Below are positions 49,009 to 59,724 of a stretch of 64,000 bases of DNA, in pieces. The number at the start of each line of letters is the position of its first letter. Position 1 is the stretch's first letter. Under the pieces are notes generated by a model. The model was not told the DNA's origin and did not search any database. It was given only the letters and a program-made list of their open reading frames with translations. The stretch comes from Pseudomonadota bacterium (lineage in GTDB: Bacteria; Desulfobacterota; Binatia; UBA9968), in NCBI GenBank assembly GCA_021324155.1, contig JAJPJQ010000018.1, positions 1 to 64,000 on the forward strand, in the 5' to 3' direction. The position numbers were made by a program, and so were the translations under genes.

Positions 49009-49506
49009 TTACGCCCTGCGCGCTCGAGTGCGCGCCGCTTTGCGTGCTGCTGCAGAGCGTCCACGGCGTCCTTTGGTCCGCGCCGCGCGGCGGGCGGCGG
49101 CCGCGCGCTCACGCCGGGTACGCTGCCGCGCCGCTTGGCGCGTCTGCCGCGAGAGCGACGCCCGCGATGTCGTTCTCTTGCGCTCGCGCCTGAGCGCGGA
49201 GCCAGCAGCCCGCGAGCGCCGGCGAGAGCTTTTTCGTCTTCTCCGTCGGCCCGCAGAGTAGGCGCGCGCTGCGCTGCGTCGGGTTTTCTCGGAGACGCGG
49301 CCTTTGCGGGGCGGCCGAAGACGCACGCCCGCGCGACGTGCCTTCGATAGCCCTATAGCGATTGCCTGCTTGGCGGACCGGGCGCCGTGTTTGCCTTCTC
49401 TGACGTGGTGGATTTCTTCGCGCACGAATTCTCCGGCCTGCGTGCTCGGAGACTTGCCTCTACGTTTGTCTCTTTCAGCCCGCTCAACGGTTTCTTTCTC
49501 CGCCAT
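49009..49506 (-). CDS. DUF6496-like / histone-like protein with Arg/Ala-rich basic tail
   Basis: ERAERDKRRGKSPSTQAGEFVREEIHHVREGKHGARSAKQAIAIGLSKARRAGVRL followed by RRAARTKGRRGRSAAARKAARTRARRA. Confidence 0.7.
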   Translation of the reverse strand: MAEKETVERAERDKRRGKSPSTQAGEFVREEIHHVREGKHGARSAKQAIAIGLSKARRAGVRLRPPRKGRVSEKTRRSAARAYSAGRRRRRKSSRRRSRAAGSALRRERKRTTSRASLSRQTRQAARQRTRRERAAAARRAARTKGRRGRSAAARKAARTRARRA

Positions 49507-49949
49507 TAGAAGCCTCCGTTCAATTAATACTTAATACTGCGGTGATCGCCATCTCTCTTTCTCGCCGAATGGCAGCGCGCGGTCTCCGAGCACGCAAATA
49601 TACGAAACTATATATATTCTGACGTTGTTGGCGAAAGCCGCAAATGGGGCAAATCCTTTAGCTGTATTACTTTTGCCGTTGCCTGTTCAGGCAGAAATAG
49701 GCGGAGTGTTGCTCCGCCGGGTGGGCGAAAAAGCGTGCGATCTTTTGTTTGGGTCGACGTCGGCGAAGTTCGGCCATAGGCAGTTTTACGTCGACGCGGG
49801 GAAAAGAACCCTCAATTCATTTGCGTGTCGATGGCGAGACGATTCAACACCAGTCAGATGCGCCGCTCTTCCGGAAGCTCCGCCGTTCAAGAAGCTCGAT
49901 TTCTGGCAAACAGCCGTTCTCTGTGCTAGCTTGGATTTTTCGAGACTTC

Positions 49950-50026
49950 GCGCCCGTAGCTCAATTGGACAGAGCACCAGACTACGGATCTGGGGGTTGG
50001 GGGTTCAAATCCCTCCGGGCGCGCCA
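49950..50026 (+). tRNA. tRNA-Arg(ACG)
   Basis: GCGCCCG/CGGGCGC acceptor, anticodon stem-loop CCAGA-CTACGGA-TCTGG, T arm GTTCAAATCC, encoded CCA. Confidence 0.95.
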
Positions 50027-50086
50027 AAATCATACCTTACCCGCCATGAGAACACCCAAATCAGGAATCTGCGGGTAACTTTTCCT

Positions 50087-50305
50087 CATTTCAAAGTACG
50101 TACATTATCTTTGACCCAAGCGAGCAATAGCTCTTCGGCCGCTTCTTTGTCGCCGTCTGTGTTGTTGACCGCAAGTTCGAATCGCGGGTGCAGGGCAGGG
50201 ACGGCGGAAATCTAGAATTTTACGAGCTGTCTGCTGCGCGATCACTACGGACTTCTGATACTCAACCCCTGAAAAGGTAGGCCTTCGGGTCTTTTCCCCC
50301 CCCAC
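50087..50305 (-). pseudogene. Possible frameshifted gene remnant just downstream of tRNA-Arg
   Basis: Minus strand reads TFSGVEYQKSVVIAQQTARKIL in one frame and ISAVPALHPRFELAVNNTDGDKEAAEELLLAWVKDNVRTLK* in another. Confidence 0.3.
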
Positions 50306-50392
50306 TTTCCGGGTCTTTACCTGATTGAAGGTGCTTTATTAATATGAGTATCTCTTAAGCTTCACTATTTTTTAGCTATCACAAACACTACG

Positions 50393-51391
50393 ATGGACAA
50401 CCCTCGATCGATTGAAGAGATTAACGTCCTGTGGGTTACCGCCGGTCTCGGTTGCGATGGCGATTCTGTGGCGATGACCGCGGCCGGACAGCCGAGCATC
50501 GAAGATATCGTGCTCGGCGGAATTCCCGGAATTCCAAAGGTGAATTTCTATCATCCGCTGTTCCACCCTGAGGCCGGGGACGATTATGTGCGGTACTTTC
50601 ATTCCGCCGCGGAAGGAAAGATGTCGCCTTTCATTCTCGTGATCGAAGGGTCCATACCAAACGAAAAAAATAAGGCGGAAGGCTATTGGGCGGCAATGGG
50701 CCGCGATAAGACAACGAACCAGCCGATTCCAACGTGCGACTGGATCGATCGTCTGGCGCCGAAGGCATGGGCAGTGTTGGCTGCAGGCACCTGTGCGACC
50801 TACGGCGGCATTCACGCGATGGAAGGTAACCCGACCGGCTGCATGGGACTGCCGGATTATCTCGGCTGGGAGTGGAAATCGCAGGCAGGCATTCCGATCG
50901 TCTGCGTGCCGGGTTGTCCCGTTCAGCCGGATAATTTCATGGAGGCCTTTCTGTATTTGCTGCGACAGGCTGCCGGCGGCGCGCCAATGATTCCGCTCGA
51001 CGATGCGCTGCGACCGACATGGCTTTTCAGCGCGACGATCCACGAGAACTGCGACCGCGGCGGTTACTATGAGCAGGGCGATTTCACCGATAAATACGGG
51101 AGTCCGCACTGCATCGTTAAATTGGGCTGTTGAGGCCCCGTCGTTCAGTGCAACGTCGGTAAACGTGGCTGGATGAATGGCCTAGGCGGTTGCCCCAACG
51201 TCGGCGGTATTTGCATCGGCTGCACGATGCCCGGCTTCCCGGACAAATTCATGCCATTCATGGATCAGCCTCCGGGTTCTTTTCTGTCGTCTCATGCGAT
51301 CACGACATACGGCAAGGCGATCCGCGCGCTGCGTCGGTTCACGCAGGCGTCGCTTAACAAGGAGCCTGACCGCGGGCGCCGCGGATCGTGA
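50393..51391 (+). CDS. hhyS: [NiFe]-hydrogenase small subunit, group 1h-like, interrupted by in-frame TGA at 51131-51133
   Basis: VTAGLGCDGDSVAMTAA ... VPGCPVQPDNFMEAF ... KLGC*GPVVQCNVGKRGWMNGLGGCPNVGGICIGCTMPGFPDKFMPFMDQPPG; same frame continues after TGA. Confidence 0.9.
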
Positions 51392-51467
51392 TGAATCGAT
51401 AGTCTGCCTCTTGTGATGAGGTTTTCGGCTGCGTGGCAAGGCGGCGGAGCGGGGCAGGGGAAGAGTC

Positions 51468-53237
51468 ATGGCTGAGACAACGTCCGACAAAAACAAGCTG
51501 GTCGAAATGACCTGGGACCCGATCACGCGTGTGGTCGGCAGCCTCGGTATTCACACGAAAATCGACTTCGGCCGCCGCGAGGTGATCGAGTGTTATACCA
51601 CATCGTCGATTTTCCGCGGCTACAGCGTCTTCATGCAGGGTAAGGACCCGCGCGACGCTCACTTCATCAGTAGCCGCATCTGCGGCATCTGCGGCGACAA
51701 CCATGCGACATGCTCGGTGTACACACAGAACATGGCTTACGGCGTGAACCCGCCGCGACTCGCCGACTGGATCATCAATCTCGGCGAAGCAGCGGAGTTC
51801 ATGTTCGACCACAACATCTTCCAGGAAAATCTCGTCGGCGTCGATTTTTGCGAGAAGATGGTACGCGCGACCAATCCCGGCGTCTGGGAACGGGCCGAGA
51901 AGACCGAGGCGGCGCATGCGGCCGACCACGGCTACAGAACCATCGGCGAGATCATGTGCGCGCTGAACCCCTTCGAGGGCGAGTTTTATCGCGAAGCGCT
52001 CCAGATGAGCCGCGTCGCGCGCGAGATGTTCTGCCTGATGGAAGGACGGCACGCTCATCCGTCGACGCTCTACGCCGGCGGAGTCGGGACGGTCGCAACC
52101 GTTCAGCTTTTTACCGAATACTTGACGCGGTTGATGCGCTATATCGAATTTCTTAAACGAGTCGTGCCGTTGCACGACGATCTGTTCAATTTTTTCTACG
52201 ACGCGCTGCCCGGCTATGACAGAGTCGGCGAGCGCCGCATCATGCTCGGCTGCTGGGGCTGTTTCCAGGAGCCGCAGGCGTCGAACTTCCGCTACAGCGA
52301 CATGACCGAGTGGGGTCAGAAGATGTTCGTCACGCCGGGCATCATCGTCGACGGCCGCCTTGTGACGCGCGATCTCGTCAAGATCAATCTCGGCATCCGA
52401 ATTCTCCTGGGAAGCTCATTTTACGAAGACTGGGAGGGCAAAGATTTGTTCGTCACGACAGATCCAGTCGGAAATCCAGTCGACAAACGCCACCCGTGGA
52501 ACCAGCACACGATCCCCAAGCCGCAGAAGCGCGAGTTCGGCGGTAAATACAGCTGGGTGGTCGCGCCGCGGTGGTTCGACGGGCACGACCATCTAGCGCT
52601 CGACAGCGGCGGCGGGCCGCTGGCGCGTCTCTGGTCTACGGCGCTGAGCGGTCTGGTCGATATCGGATATATCAAAGCGACTGGCGAAGGAATCGTCATC
52701 AACCTGCCCAAGACCAATACCAAGCCGGAAACGACTTTCGAATGGAAGATCCCCGGGCGCAATAACACGATCGAGCGCAACCGCGCGCGCAGCTACTTTC
52801 AGGCGTACGCCGCCGCCTGCGCCCTTTATTTCGTCGAGCAGGGCTTGAAGGAAGTTAACTCTGGAAAGACAAGCACGTGGGAGCCTTTCACGGTGCCGAA
52901 AGACGGCATCGGTTGCGGCTTCACGGAAGCGGTCCGCGGCATGCTATCGCATCATATGGTGATTCGCGACGGCAAGATCGCTAATTACCACCCCTATGCG
53001 CCCACGCCGTGGAACGCGAGCCCGCGCGACAGCTACGGCACACCGGGCCCTTACGAAGACGCAATTCAGGGTCAACCGATTTTCGAGGAAAATCCTCCGG
53101 ATAAATTCAAAGGCATCGACATCATGCGCACCGTCCGGAGCTTCGACCCGTGCCTGCCCTGCGGCGTGCATATGTATTTGGGCGGCGGCAAGGTGCTGGA
53201 GAAGCGGCACTCGCCGACGCTGTTCCATCCCGAGTGA
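51468..53237 (+). CDS. hhyL: [NiFe]-hydrogenase large subunit, group 1h-like
   Basis: L1 motif SSRICGICGDNHATCSVYTQNMAYG; L2 motif SFDPCLPCGVHMYLGGGKVLEKRHSPT. Confidence 0.95.
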   Translation: MAETTSDKNKLVEMTWDPITRVVGSLGIHTKIDFGRREVIECYTTSSIFRGYSVFMQGKDPRDAHFISSRICGICGDNHATCSVYTQNMAYGVNPPRLADWIINLGEAAEFMFDHNIFQENLVGVDFCEKMVRATNPGVWERAEKTEAAHAADHGYRTIGEIMCALNPFEGEFYREALQMSRVAREMFCLMEGRHAHPSTLYAGGVGTVATVQLFTEYLTRLMRYIEFLKRVVPLHDDLFNFFYDALPGYDRVGERRIMLGCWGCFQEPQASNFRYSDMTEWGQKMFVTPGIIVDGRLVTRDLVKINLGIRILLGSSFYEDWEGKDLFVTTDPVGNPVDKRHPWNQHTIPKPQKREFGGKYSWVVAPRWFDGHDHLALDSGGGPLARLWSTALSGLVDIGYIKATGEGIVINLPKTNTKPETTFEWKIPGRNNTIERNRARSYFQAYAAACALYFVEQGLKEVNSGKTSTWEPFTVPKDGIGCGFTEAVRGMLSHHMVIRDGKIANYHPYAPTPWNASPRDSYGTPGPYEDAIQGQPIFEENPPDKFKGIDIMRTVRSFDPCLPCGVHMYLGGGKVLEKRHSPTLFHPE

Positions 53238-53258
53238 TCGCCGATTCTCGACTTAGTC

Positions 53259-53867
53259 ATGCTGGAAGAGACGCAAGATCAGAAAACGTCCGGTCGCGAT
53301 ACCGAAGAACACTGCGATATTTGCGCACAGCGCGTCGGCGGCGAGCATCCGCATGTGGTCGACCTCAAAACGCGGCGGCTTTTGTGCGCCTGCCGCGCGT
53401 GCCATTTTCTCTTCGGCGCGGGCGGTGAAAAGTACCGCTCGGTTCCCGGCGAATGCTTCCACGCGCCCGATTTAATGATCTCCAATTTGCAGTGGGACAG
53501 ACTCGAAATCCCCGTCGGTATCGCCTTTTTCTTCTTCAACAGCTCGGCGCGCCGGACGGTTGCCTTCTATCCGAGCCCCGCCGGCGCGATGGAATCTCTG
53601 CTGCCGCTCGATGCGTGGAACGACATCGCTATGGCGAGCCCGCGGCTCCGCGGTCTCCTGCCCGACGTCCAGGCGCTGCTCGTCCGCAAGACCGGCGACG
53701 GCTTCGACTGTTATATCGTTCCGATCGACGCCTGCTATGAGCTCGTCGGTCTGATCCGTCTCGGCTGGCGAGGCTTTGACGGCGGCGAAAAAGTTCGCGC
53801 CGACATCGAATCGTTTTTCGCCCGTCTGCGCGCGCGCAGCGGGAATCCGGCTCAAAGCGCAGCCTAG
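53259..53867 (+). CDS. DUF5947-like hydrogenase-cluster protein
   Basis: CDICAQRVGGEHPHVVDLKTRRLLCACRACHFLF; location directly after large subunit. Confidence 0.65.
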   Translation: MLEETQDQKTSGRDTEEHCDICAQRVGGEHPHVVDLKTRRLLCACRACHFLFGAGGEKYRSVPGECFHAPDLMISNLQWDRLEIPVGIAFFFFNSSARRTVAFYPSPAGAMESLLPLDAWNDIAMASPRLRGLLPDVQALLVRKTGDGFDCYIVPIDACYELVGLIRLGWRGFDGGEKVRADIESFFARLRARSGNPAQSAA

Positions 53868-53869
53868 CG

Positions 53870-55195
53870 ATGGCGGAAGTCAAACAGACTTTGGACTTGT
53901 CGGCGGCGCGGCGTATCGCCGACGCCGTCCTCTACGAGGGCTATGTCCTCTATCCTTACCGCGCCTCGGCGCAGAAAAATCGCTTGCGCTGGCAATTCGG
54001 CATCATCGCGCCGCGGGCGGATAGCGGCGCGGCGGGAGAGCCGTGGGAGATGCAAACCGAGTGTCTGCTGGAAGGTTCCGCCGATACGGTCATTCATGTG
54101 AGAGCGCGTTTCTTGCAAGTTCAATCACGCACGGTCGAGCAAGCGGCGGAGCGCGGCTTCACTCGGGTCGATGCGCTGATCGCCGGCGACGCGACGATCG
54201 TGCCGTGGGAGGAAGGCATCGAGCGCGAGGTCGATGCGGTGCTGACGAGTGGCGAACTTCTTCACGCGGCGAAAATCATTCCCTTCGAGATCGCCGCCGT
54301 CGAAAAGATGGAAAATGTATTCAGCGAAGGCGGAAGGCTTATCGGCAGGATCGTGCGCCAGACGTGGAATCTTACGGGAAAATTAGTGATCACCGCCGAG
54401 ATGATCGATGCGCCTGCGCCCGCCTTGAAGCTCGGCGTGCGCGTCGAGAACGACTCGTTGGGGGGCAATGGCTGCGACGGTCGCGACGAAGCGCTCCGCC
54501 GCTCGTTCATCGGCGCGCACTTCATGCTCGGCGCCGAGGCGGGAAGCTTCATCTCGCTCATCGACCCGCCCGCATGGGCGGCGCAAGCCGCTGCGGCCTG
54601 CGCCAATCTGCGCGCCTGGCCGGTTCTCGTCGGTGATCGCACCCGGCGCGATATGATGCTGGCGGCGCCGATCATCCTTTACGATTACCCCGAGATCGCG
54701 CCGGAGAGCCGCGGCGATTTCTTCGACGCGACCGAGGTCGATGAGCTGCTGACACTGCGTACCATGACACTGACTGACGAAGAGAAGCGGGAGGCGCGCG
54801 ACACCGACGCGCGCGCCGCGGCGATATTGCGTCGCGTCGACAAGATGACGCCCGAGATCATGGGCGAACTTCACGGTGCTATCAGAAGCCGACGCCAAAC
54901 CGCGGTGGCGGAGCGCCCCGTCATGATCGACGGCGTCGCGGTTGGGCCCGGAAGCCGCGTACGTCTCCATCCCGGAGCCCGGCGCGCCGACGCCCAGGAC
55001 ATGTTTCTGGAGGGGCGGGTTGCGACGGTCGAGCAAATACTGGTCGACGCGGAAAAGCGGACCTATCTGGGAGTGACACTCGTTGACGACCCGGCGGCCG
55101 ATCTGCATCAGTGGTACGGTCGGTTTCTTTATTTCTCGCCCGACGAAGTGGAACCCTGGGAGACATCATCGAAGGCAGTGGGCTACGGCAAATAA
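53870..55195 (+). CDS. Uncharacterised hydrogenase-cluster protein (441 aa)
   Basis: ARRIADAVLYEGYVLYPYRASAQKNRLRWQFGIIAPR; 2-bp spacing from upstream gene. Confidence 0.65.
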   Translation: MAEVKQTLDLSAARRIADAVLYEGYVLYPYRASAQKNRLRWQFGIIAPRADSGAAGEPWEMQTECLLEGSADTVIHVRARFLQVQSRTVEQAAERGFTRVDALIAGDATIVPWEEGIEREVDAVLTSGELLHAAKIIPFEIAAVEKMENVFSEGGRLIGRIVRQTWNLTGKLVITAEMIDAPAPALKLGVRVENDSLGGNGCDGRDEALRRSFIGAHFMLGAEAGSFISLIDPPAWAAQAAAACANLRAWPVLVGDRTRRDMMLAAPIILYDYPEIAPESRGDFFDATEVDELLTLRTMTLTDEEKREARDTDARAAAILRRVDKMTPEIMGELHGAIRSRRQTAVAERPVMIDGVAVGPGSRVRLHPGARRADAQDMFLEGRVATVEQILVDAEKRTYLGVTLVDDPAADLHQWYGRFLYFSPDEVEPWETSSKAVGYGK

Positions 55196-55203
55196 GGTTC
55201 GGC

Positions 55204-55695
55204 ATGCAGAAAAAAGTGCTCATCGCCGGCATCGGCAATATCTTTCTCGGGGACGACGGTTTCGGCGTCGCGGTAGCCAAGCGGCTGATGGGAATGACAC
55301 TGCCGCCGTGGGTCACCGTCGTCGACTTCGGTATCCGCGGGATTCATCTCGCATACGAGATGCTCGAAGGCCGGTATGCTTCGGCGATTCTCATTGACGC
55401 CGTCCGGCGCGGTGGCCGGCCGGGAACGGTTTATGTCATCGAGCCGGACATCGGCGAAATCGAAGCAAACGGCGGCTCCGACGCGCACGGCATGGATCCA
55501 GCGACAGTTCTCGCCATGCTGAAGACGCTCGGCGGAACGCCGGGAAAGATTTACATCGTTGGCTGCGAGCCGGCGTGCGTCGACGAGGTTGTCGGGCTCA
55601 GTCGGGAGGCGACGCACGCCATCGACGATGCGACCGAGCTGATCCTTAAGATTCTCTGGTGCTCGGACGCGGCGGCTGGCGCTCGCGACGGTTAA
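55204..55695 (+). CDS. Hydrogenase maturation protease (HupD/HycI family)
   Basis: KKVLIAGIGNIFLGDDGFGVAVAKRL ... VVDFGIRGIHLAYEML. Confidence 0.9.
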   Translation: MQKKVLIAGIGNIFLGDDGFGVAVAKRLMGMTLPPWVTVVDFGIRGIHLAYEMLEGRYASAILIDAVRRGGRPGTVYVIEPDIGEIEANGGSDAHGMDPATVLAMLKTLGGTPGKIYIVGCEPACVDEVVGLSREATHAIDDATELILKILWCSDAAAGARDG

Positions 55696-55700
55696 TCAGC

Positions 55701-56051
55701 ATGCACGAGTTCGGTTTATGCGAGGCGATCGTGGACGCCGTGTGCCGCCGGGCCGCCGGCCGGCGAGTGGCGCGCGTGCGCGTCCGCATCGGCGCCATGC
55801 ATCGCGTGGACAAGGAATCTTTCCGACAGGGTTTTTCCTGGGCCGGAAGCGAGACCGAGGCGGCAAATGCCGCGGTCGATCTTATTGTGACGGCGGTGCG
55901 AGCCGTTTGCGCTTCCTGCCAGACCGAGGCGACATTCGAGGAGTCCGCAACGTTGTGCCCGCGTTGCGGCGCGGCGGATATGAACATCGTGCAGGGGAAC
56001 GAGCTGATACTCGAATCGATCGAATACGCCGAAGAATCGACTCCGCTATGA
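55701..56051 (+). CDS. hypA: Hydrogenase nickel incorporation protein HypA
   Basis: MHEFGLCEAIVDAVCRRA ... CASCQTEATFEESATLCPRCGAADMNIVQGNELILESIE. Confidence 0.92.
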   Translation: MHEFGLCEAIVDAVCRRAAGRRVARVRVRIGAMHRVDKESFRQGFSWAGSETEAANAAVDLIVTAVRAVCASCQTEATFEESATLCPRCGAADMNIVQGNELILESIEYAEESTPL

Positions 56052-58327
56052 AAGAGCGGCGGCAAATTCTCGTCGAGGGCGTGATTCAGGGGGTGGGTTT
56101 TCGTCCATTCGTCTACCGACTCGCGACGAAAAACCGTCTCGCCGGGTCGGTCGTCAACGACGGGAGCGGCGTTGTCATCGAGCTGGAAGGCGAGCGCGCA
56201 CACCTCGACGATTTTCTCTCCGATCTGCGCGAGCATCCGCCGCCGCTGGCGTCGATCGACCGCATCGTCCACGGCATCATCCCGACGATAGGAGAAACGG
56301 GCTTCCGCATCGCGGAGAGCCGCTGCGAGGACGAGCGTCGGGCGCTGGTGACGCCCGACGTGGCTGTTTGCGACGAGTGTGTGGCCGAGCTTTTCGATCC
56401 AAACGACCGACGCTATCGTTATCCGTTCATTAATTGCACAAATTGCGGCCCGCGCTTCACCATCGTGCAGAACGTTCCGTACGATCGGAAAGCCACAACG
56501 ATGTCGGACTTCTCGATGTGCGCTGAGTGCCGGCGCGAGTTCGATGATCCCGCCGACCGGCGCTTCCACGCGCAGCCGAACGCATGCGCACGCTGTGGAC
56601 CGAGCGTCAGTCTACTCGATTGCCACGGACATATCGTTCACGATTCAGATCCGATTCGGGCCGTCGCCGCTCTCCTCAGCAACGGCGCGGTCGTGGCGGT
56701 CAAAGGTCTCGGCGGTTATCACCTCGCGTGCGATGCGTTCGATGAAACGGCGGTTCGGAAATTGCGAAAGGGAAAGAGGCGCGAAGAAAAGCCGTTCGCT
56801 CTCATGGCGCGCGATCTCGGCGACGTGCGCTCGCTTTGTTTCCTTGAGCCTGCGGAAGAGGCGCTGCTGCGTTCGGGCCAGCGGCCGATTGTCTTGCTCA
56901 AAAGACGCGCGTCTGCTGGCGTCGCGCCGGGGGTCGCACCGGGGCAGCTGCATCTCGGAGTGATGCTGCCGTATACGCCGCTGCATCATCTGATGCTCCA
57001 AGCTGCCGATCGGATTTTGGTGATGACGAGCGGCAATTCGAGCGAGGAGCCGATCGCTTGCGAAGACGCCGATGCGGTTCGCCGCTTGAGCGGCATCGCG
57101 GATTACTTCCTCGTGCATGATCGTAAAATTCAGGCTCACTGCGACGATTCGGTCGTCCGCTTCGCCGGCCGAAACGAGCTCATCATCCGCCGCGCACGCG
57201 GCTATGCCCCGCGGCCAATCGCGGTTGCCGAGGCGTTCGCCGCGCATGTCCTCGCCTGCGGCGCCCATCTGAAAAACACTTTCTGCCTGGGAAAAGACGA
57301 CCGGGCTTTTGTGAGCCAACATATCGGCGATTTATCAAATTTCGAAGCATTCACCGCCTTCGCGGTGGAGATCGATCGCTATCAGCGACTCTTCGACATC
57401 GAGCCCAGGCTTGTGGCGCACGATCTACATCCAAGGTATCTCTCGACCCAATACGCGCTGGACCTTCCAGGCGTTACTCGGGTACCTGTTCAGCACCATC
57501 ACGCGCATATCGCGAGCTGCATGGCCGAGCATGGGCTGGAAGGGCCGGTTATCGGCGTCGCCTTCGACGGGTTGGGCTACGGCGCCGATGGCGCTATGTG
57601 GGGTGGCGAATTTTTAATCGCCACGCTGCGTCGCTACGAGCGCTGCGCCCATTTGCGCTACGTCCCGCTCGCCGGCGGCGACGCTGCGGTGCGCCAGCCG
57701 TGGCGCGCGGCGCTCGCGTATATGACGGATGCTCTGCCGGACGATCCGCTCTCGATCGGTCTGCCTGGGTGGAATGGCATATCAAAAGACAAATTTAGTC
57801 TGGTGCAGTCCATGATGGCGCGGGGAATTAATACAGTCCCGACTTCATCGTGCGGGCGCCTGTTCGACGCCGTGGCCTCGATCTTGGGCTTGCGTCATGA
57901 AGCCAGTTACGAAGGCCAGGCCGCGGTGGAGCTGGAGACCGCCGCCGGTGACGGCGTGGAAGGCGAATATCCCTTCGAGATTTACGAAAGTGGCTGCGCG
58001 GAAATCGATCTGCGGCCTGCGATCCGCTCGATTGTGGGCGATGTGATCGACGGGCTCGACACCTCTGTCATCGCGGCGCGATTTCACAACACCGTCGTGT
58101 CGATTGTCGTTACGGTCTGCGAGCGGCTGCGCAGGCGCGAAGGTTTGCGACAGGTGTGCTTGAGCGGCGGGACCTTCCAAAACGTCTATCTTCTCGAACA
58201 CACCATCCCGCGCCTGGAGAGTCGCGGCTACGAAGTTTTCCGGAATATTCGGGTGCCGCCGAACGACGGCGGAATCTCCTTCGGCCAAGCCGCGGTGGCG
58301 AACGCGACGATTCGGGAACGAGACTGA
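56048..58327 (+). CDS. hypF: Carbamoyltransferase HypF
   Basis: VEGVIQGVGFRPFVYRLA acylphosphatase motif; CTNCGPRFTIVQNVPYDR zinc-finger; HHHAHIASCMAEH. Confidence 0.96.
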   Translation: MKERRQILVEGVIQGVGFRPFVYRLATKNRLAGSVVNDGSGVVIELEGERAHLDDFLSDLREHPPPLASIDRIVHGIIPTIGETGFRIAESRCEDERRALVTPDVAVCDECVAELFDPNDRRYRYPFINCTNCGPRFTIVQNVPYDRKATTMSDFSMCAECRREFDDPADRRFHAQPNACARCGPSVSLLDCHGHIVHDSDPIRAVAALLSNGAVVAVKGLGGYHLACDAFDETAVRKLRKGKRREEKPFALMARDLGDVRSLCFLEPAEEALLRSGQRPIVLLKRRASAGVAPGVAPGQLHLGVMLPYTPLHHLMLQAADRILVMTSGNSSEEPIACEDADAVRRLSGIADYFLVHDRKIQAHCDDSVVRFAGRNELIIRRARGYAPRPIAVAEAFAAHVLACGAHLKNTFCLGKDDRAFVSQHIGDLSNFEAFTAFAVEIDRYQRLFDIEPRLVAHDLHPRYLSTQYALDLPGVTRVPVQHHHAHIASCMAEHGLEGPVIGVAFDGLGYGADGAMWGGEFLIATLRRYERCAHLRYVPLAGGDAAVRQPWRAALAYMTDALPDDPLSIGLPGWNGISKDKFSLVQSMMARGINTVPTSSCGRLFDAVASILGLRHEASYEGQAAVELETAAGDGVEGEYPFEIYESGCAEIDLRPAIRSIVGDVIDGLDTSVIAARFHNTVVSIVVTVCERLRRREGLRQVCLSGGTFQNVYLLEHTIPRLESRGYEVFRNIRVPPNDGGISFGQAAVANATIRERD

Positions 58328-58328
58328 T

Positions 58329-58600
58329 ATGTGTCTCGCGATACCTGGAAAGATCCTTGAGATATTCGACTCCGCCGGCCTTAGAATGGCACGGGTCGAG
58401 TTCGGCGGCATAGCGCGCGACGCCTGTCTGGAGCTGGTGCCGGAGGCGGCTGTGGGCGACTATATAGTCGTGCACGTCGGCTTCGCCATCAGCAAAGTCA
58501 ATCGTGAGGAAGCCGAGCGTAGTTATGCCCTGCTTGACGAGATGGGTCAACTGGACGAGCTTCAAGCCCCTCTCATCGAGGAGGAGAAAACGCGGAAGCG

Positions 58601-58604
<4 letters not shown>
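58329..58604 (+). CDS. hypC: HypC/HybG/HupF chaperone
   Basis: [37 protein letters not shown]. Confidence 0.96.
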
Positions 58605-59722
<1,118 letters not shown>

Positions 59723-59724
59723 CC

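Noticed and set aside
51131-51391. Genome-wide reassignment of TGA to Trp
   Set aside because: Other confident genes end in TGA at expected positions (rnhB at 46296-46298, SIS gene at 60316-60318), so a standard bacterial code applies
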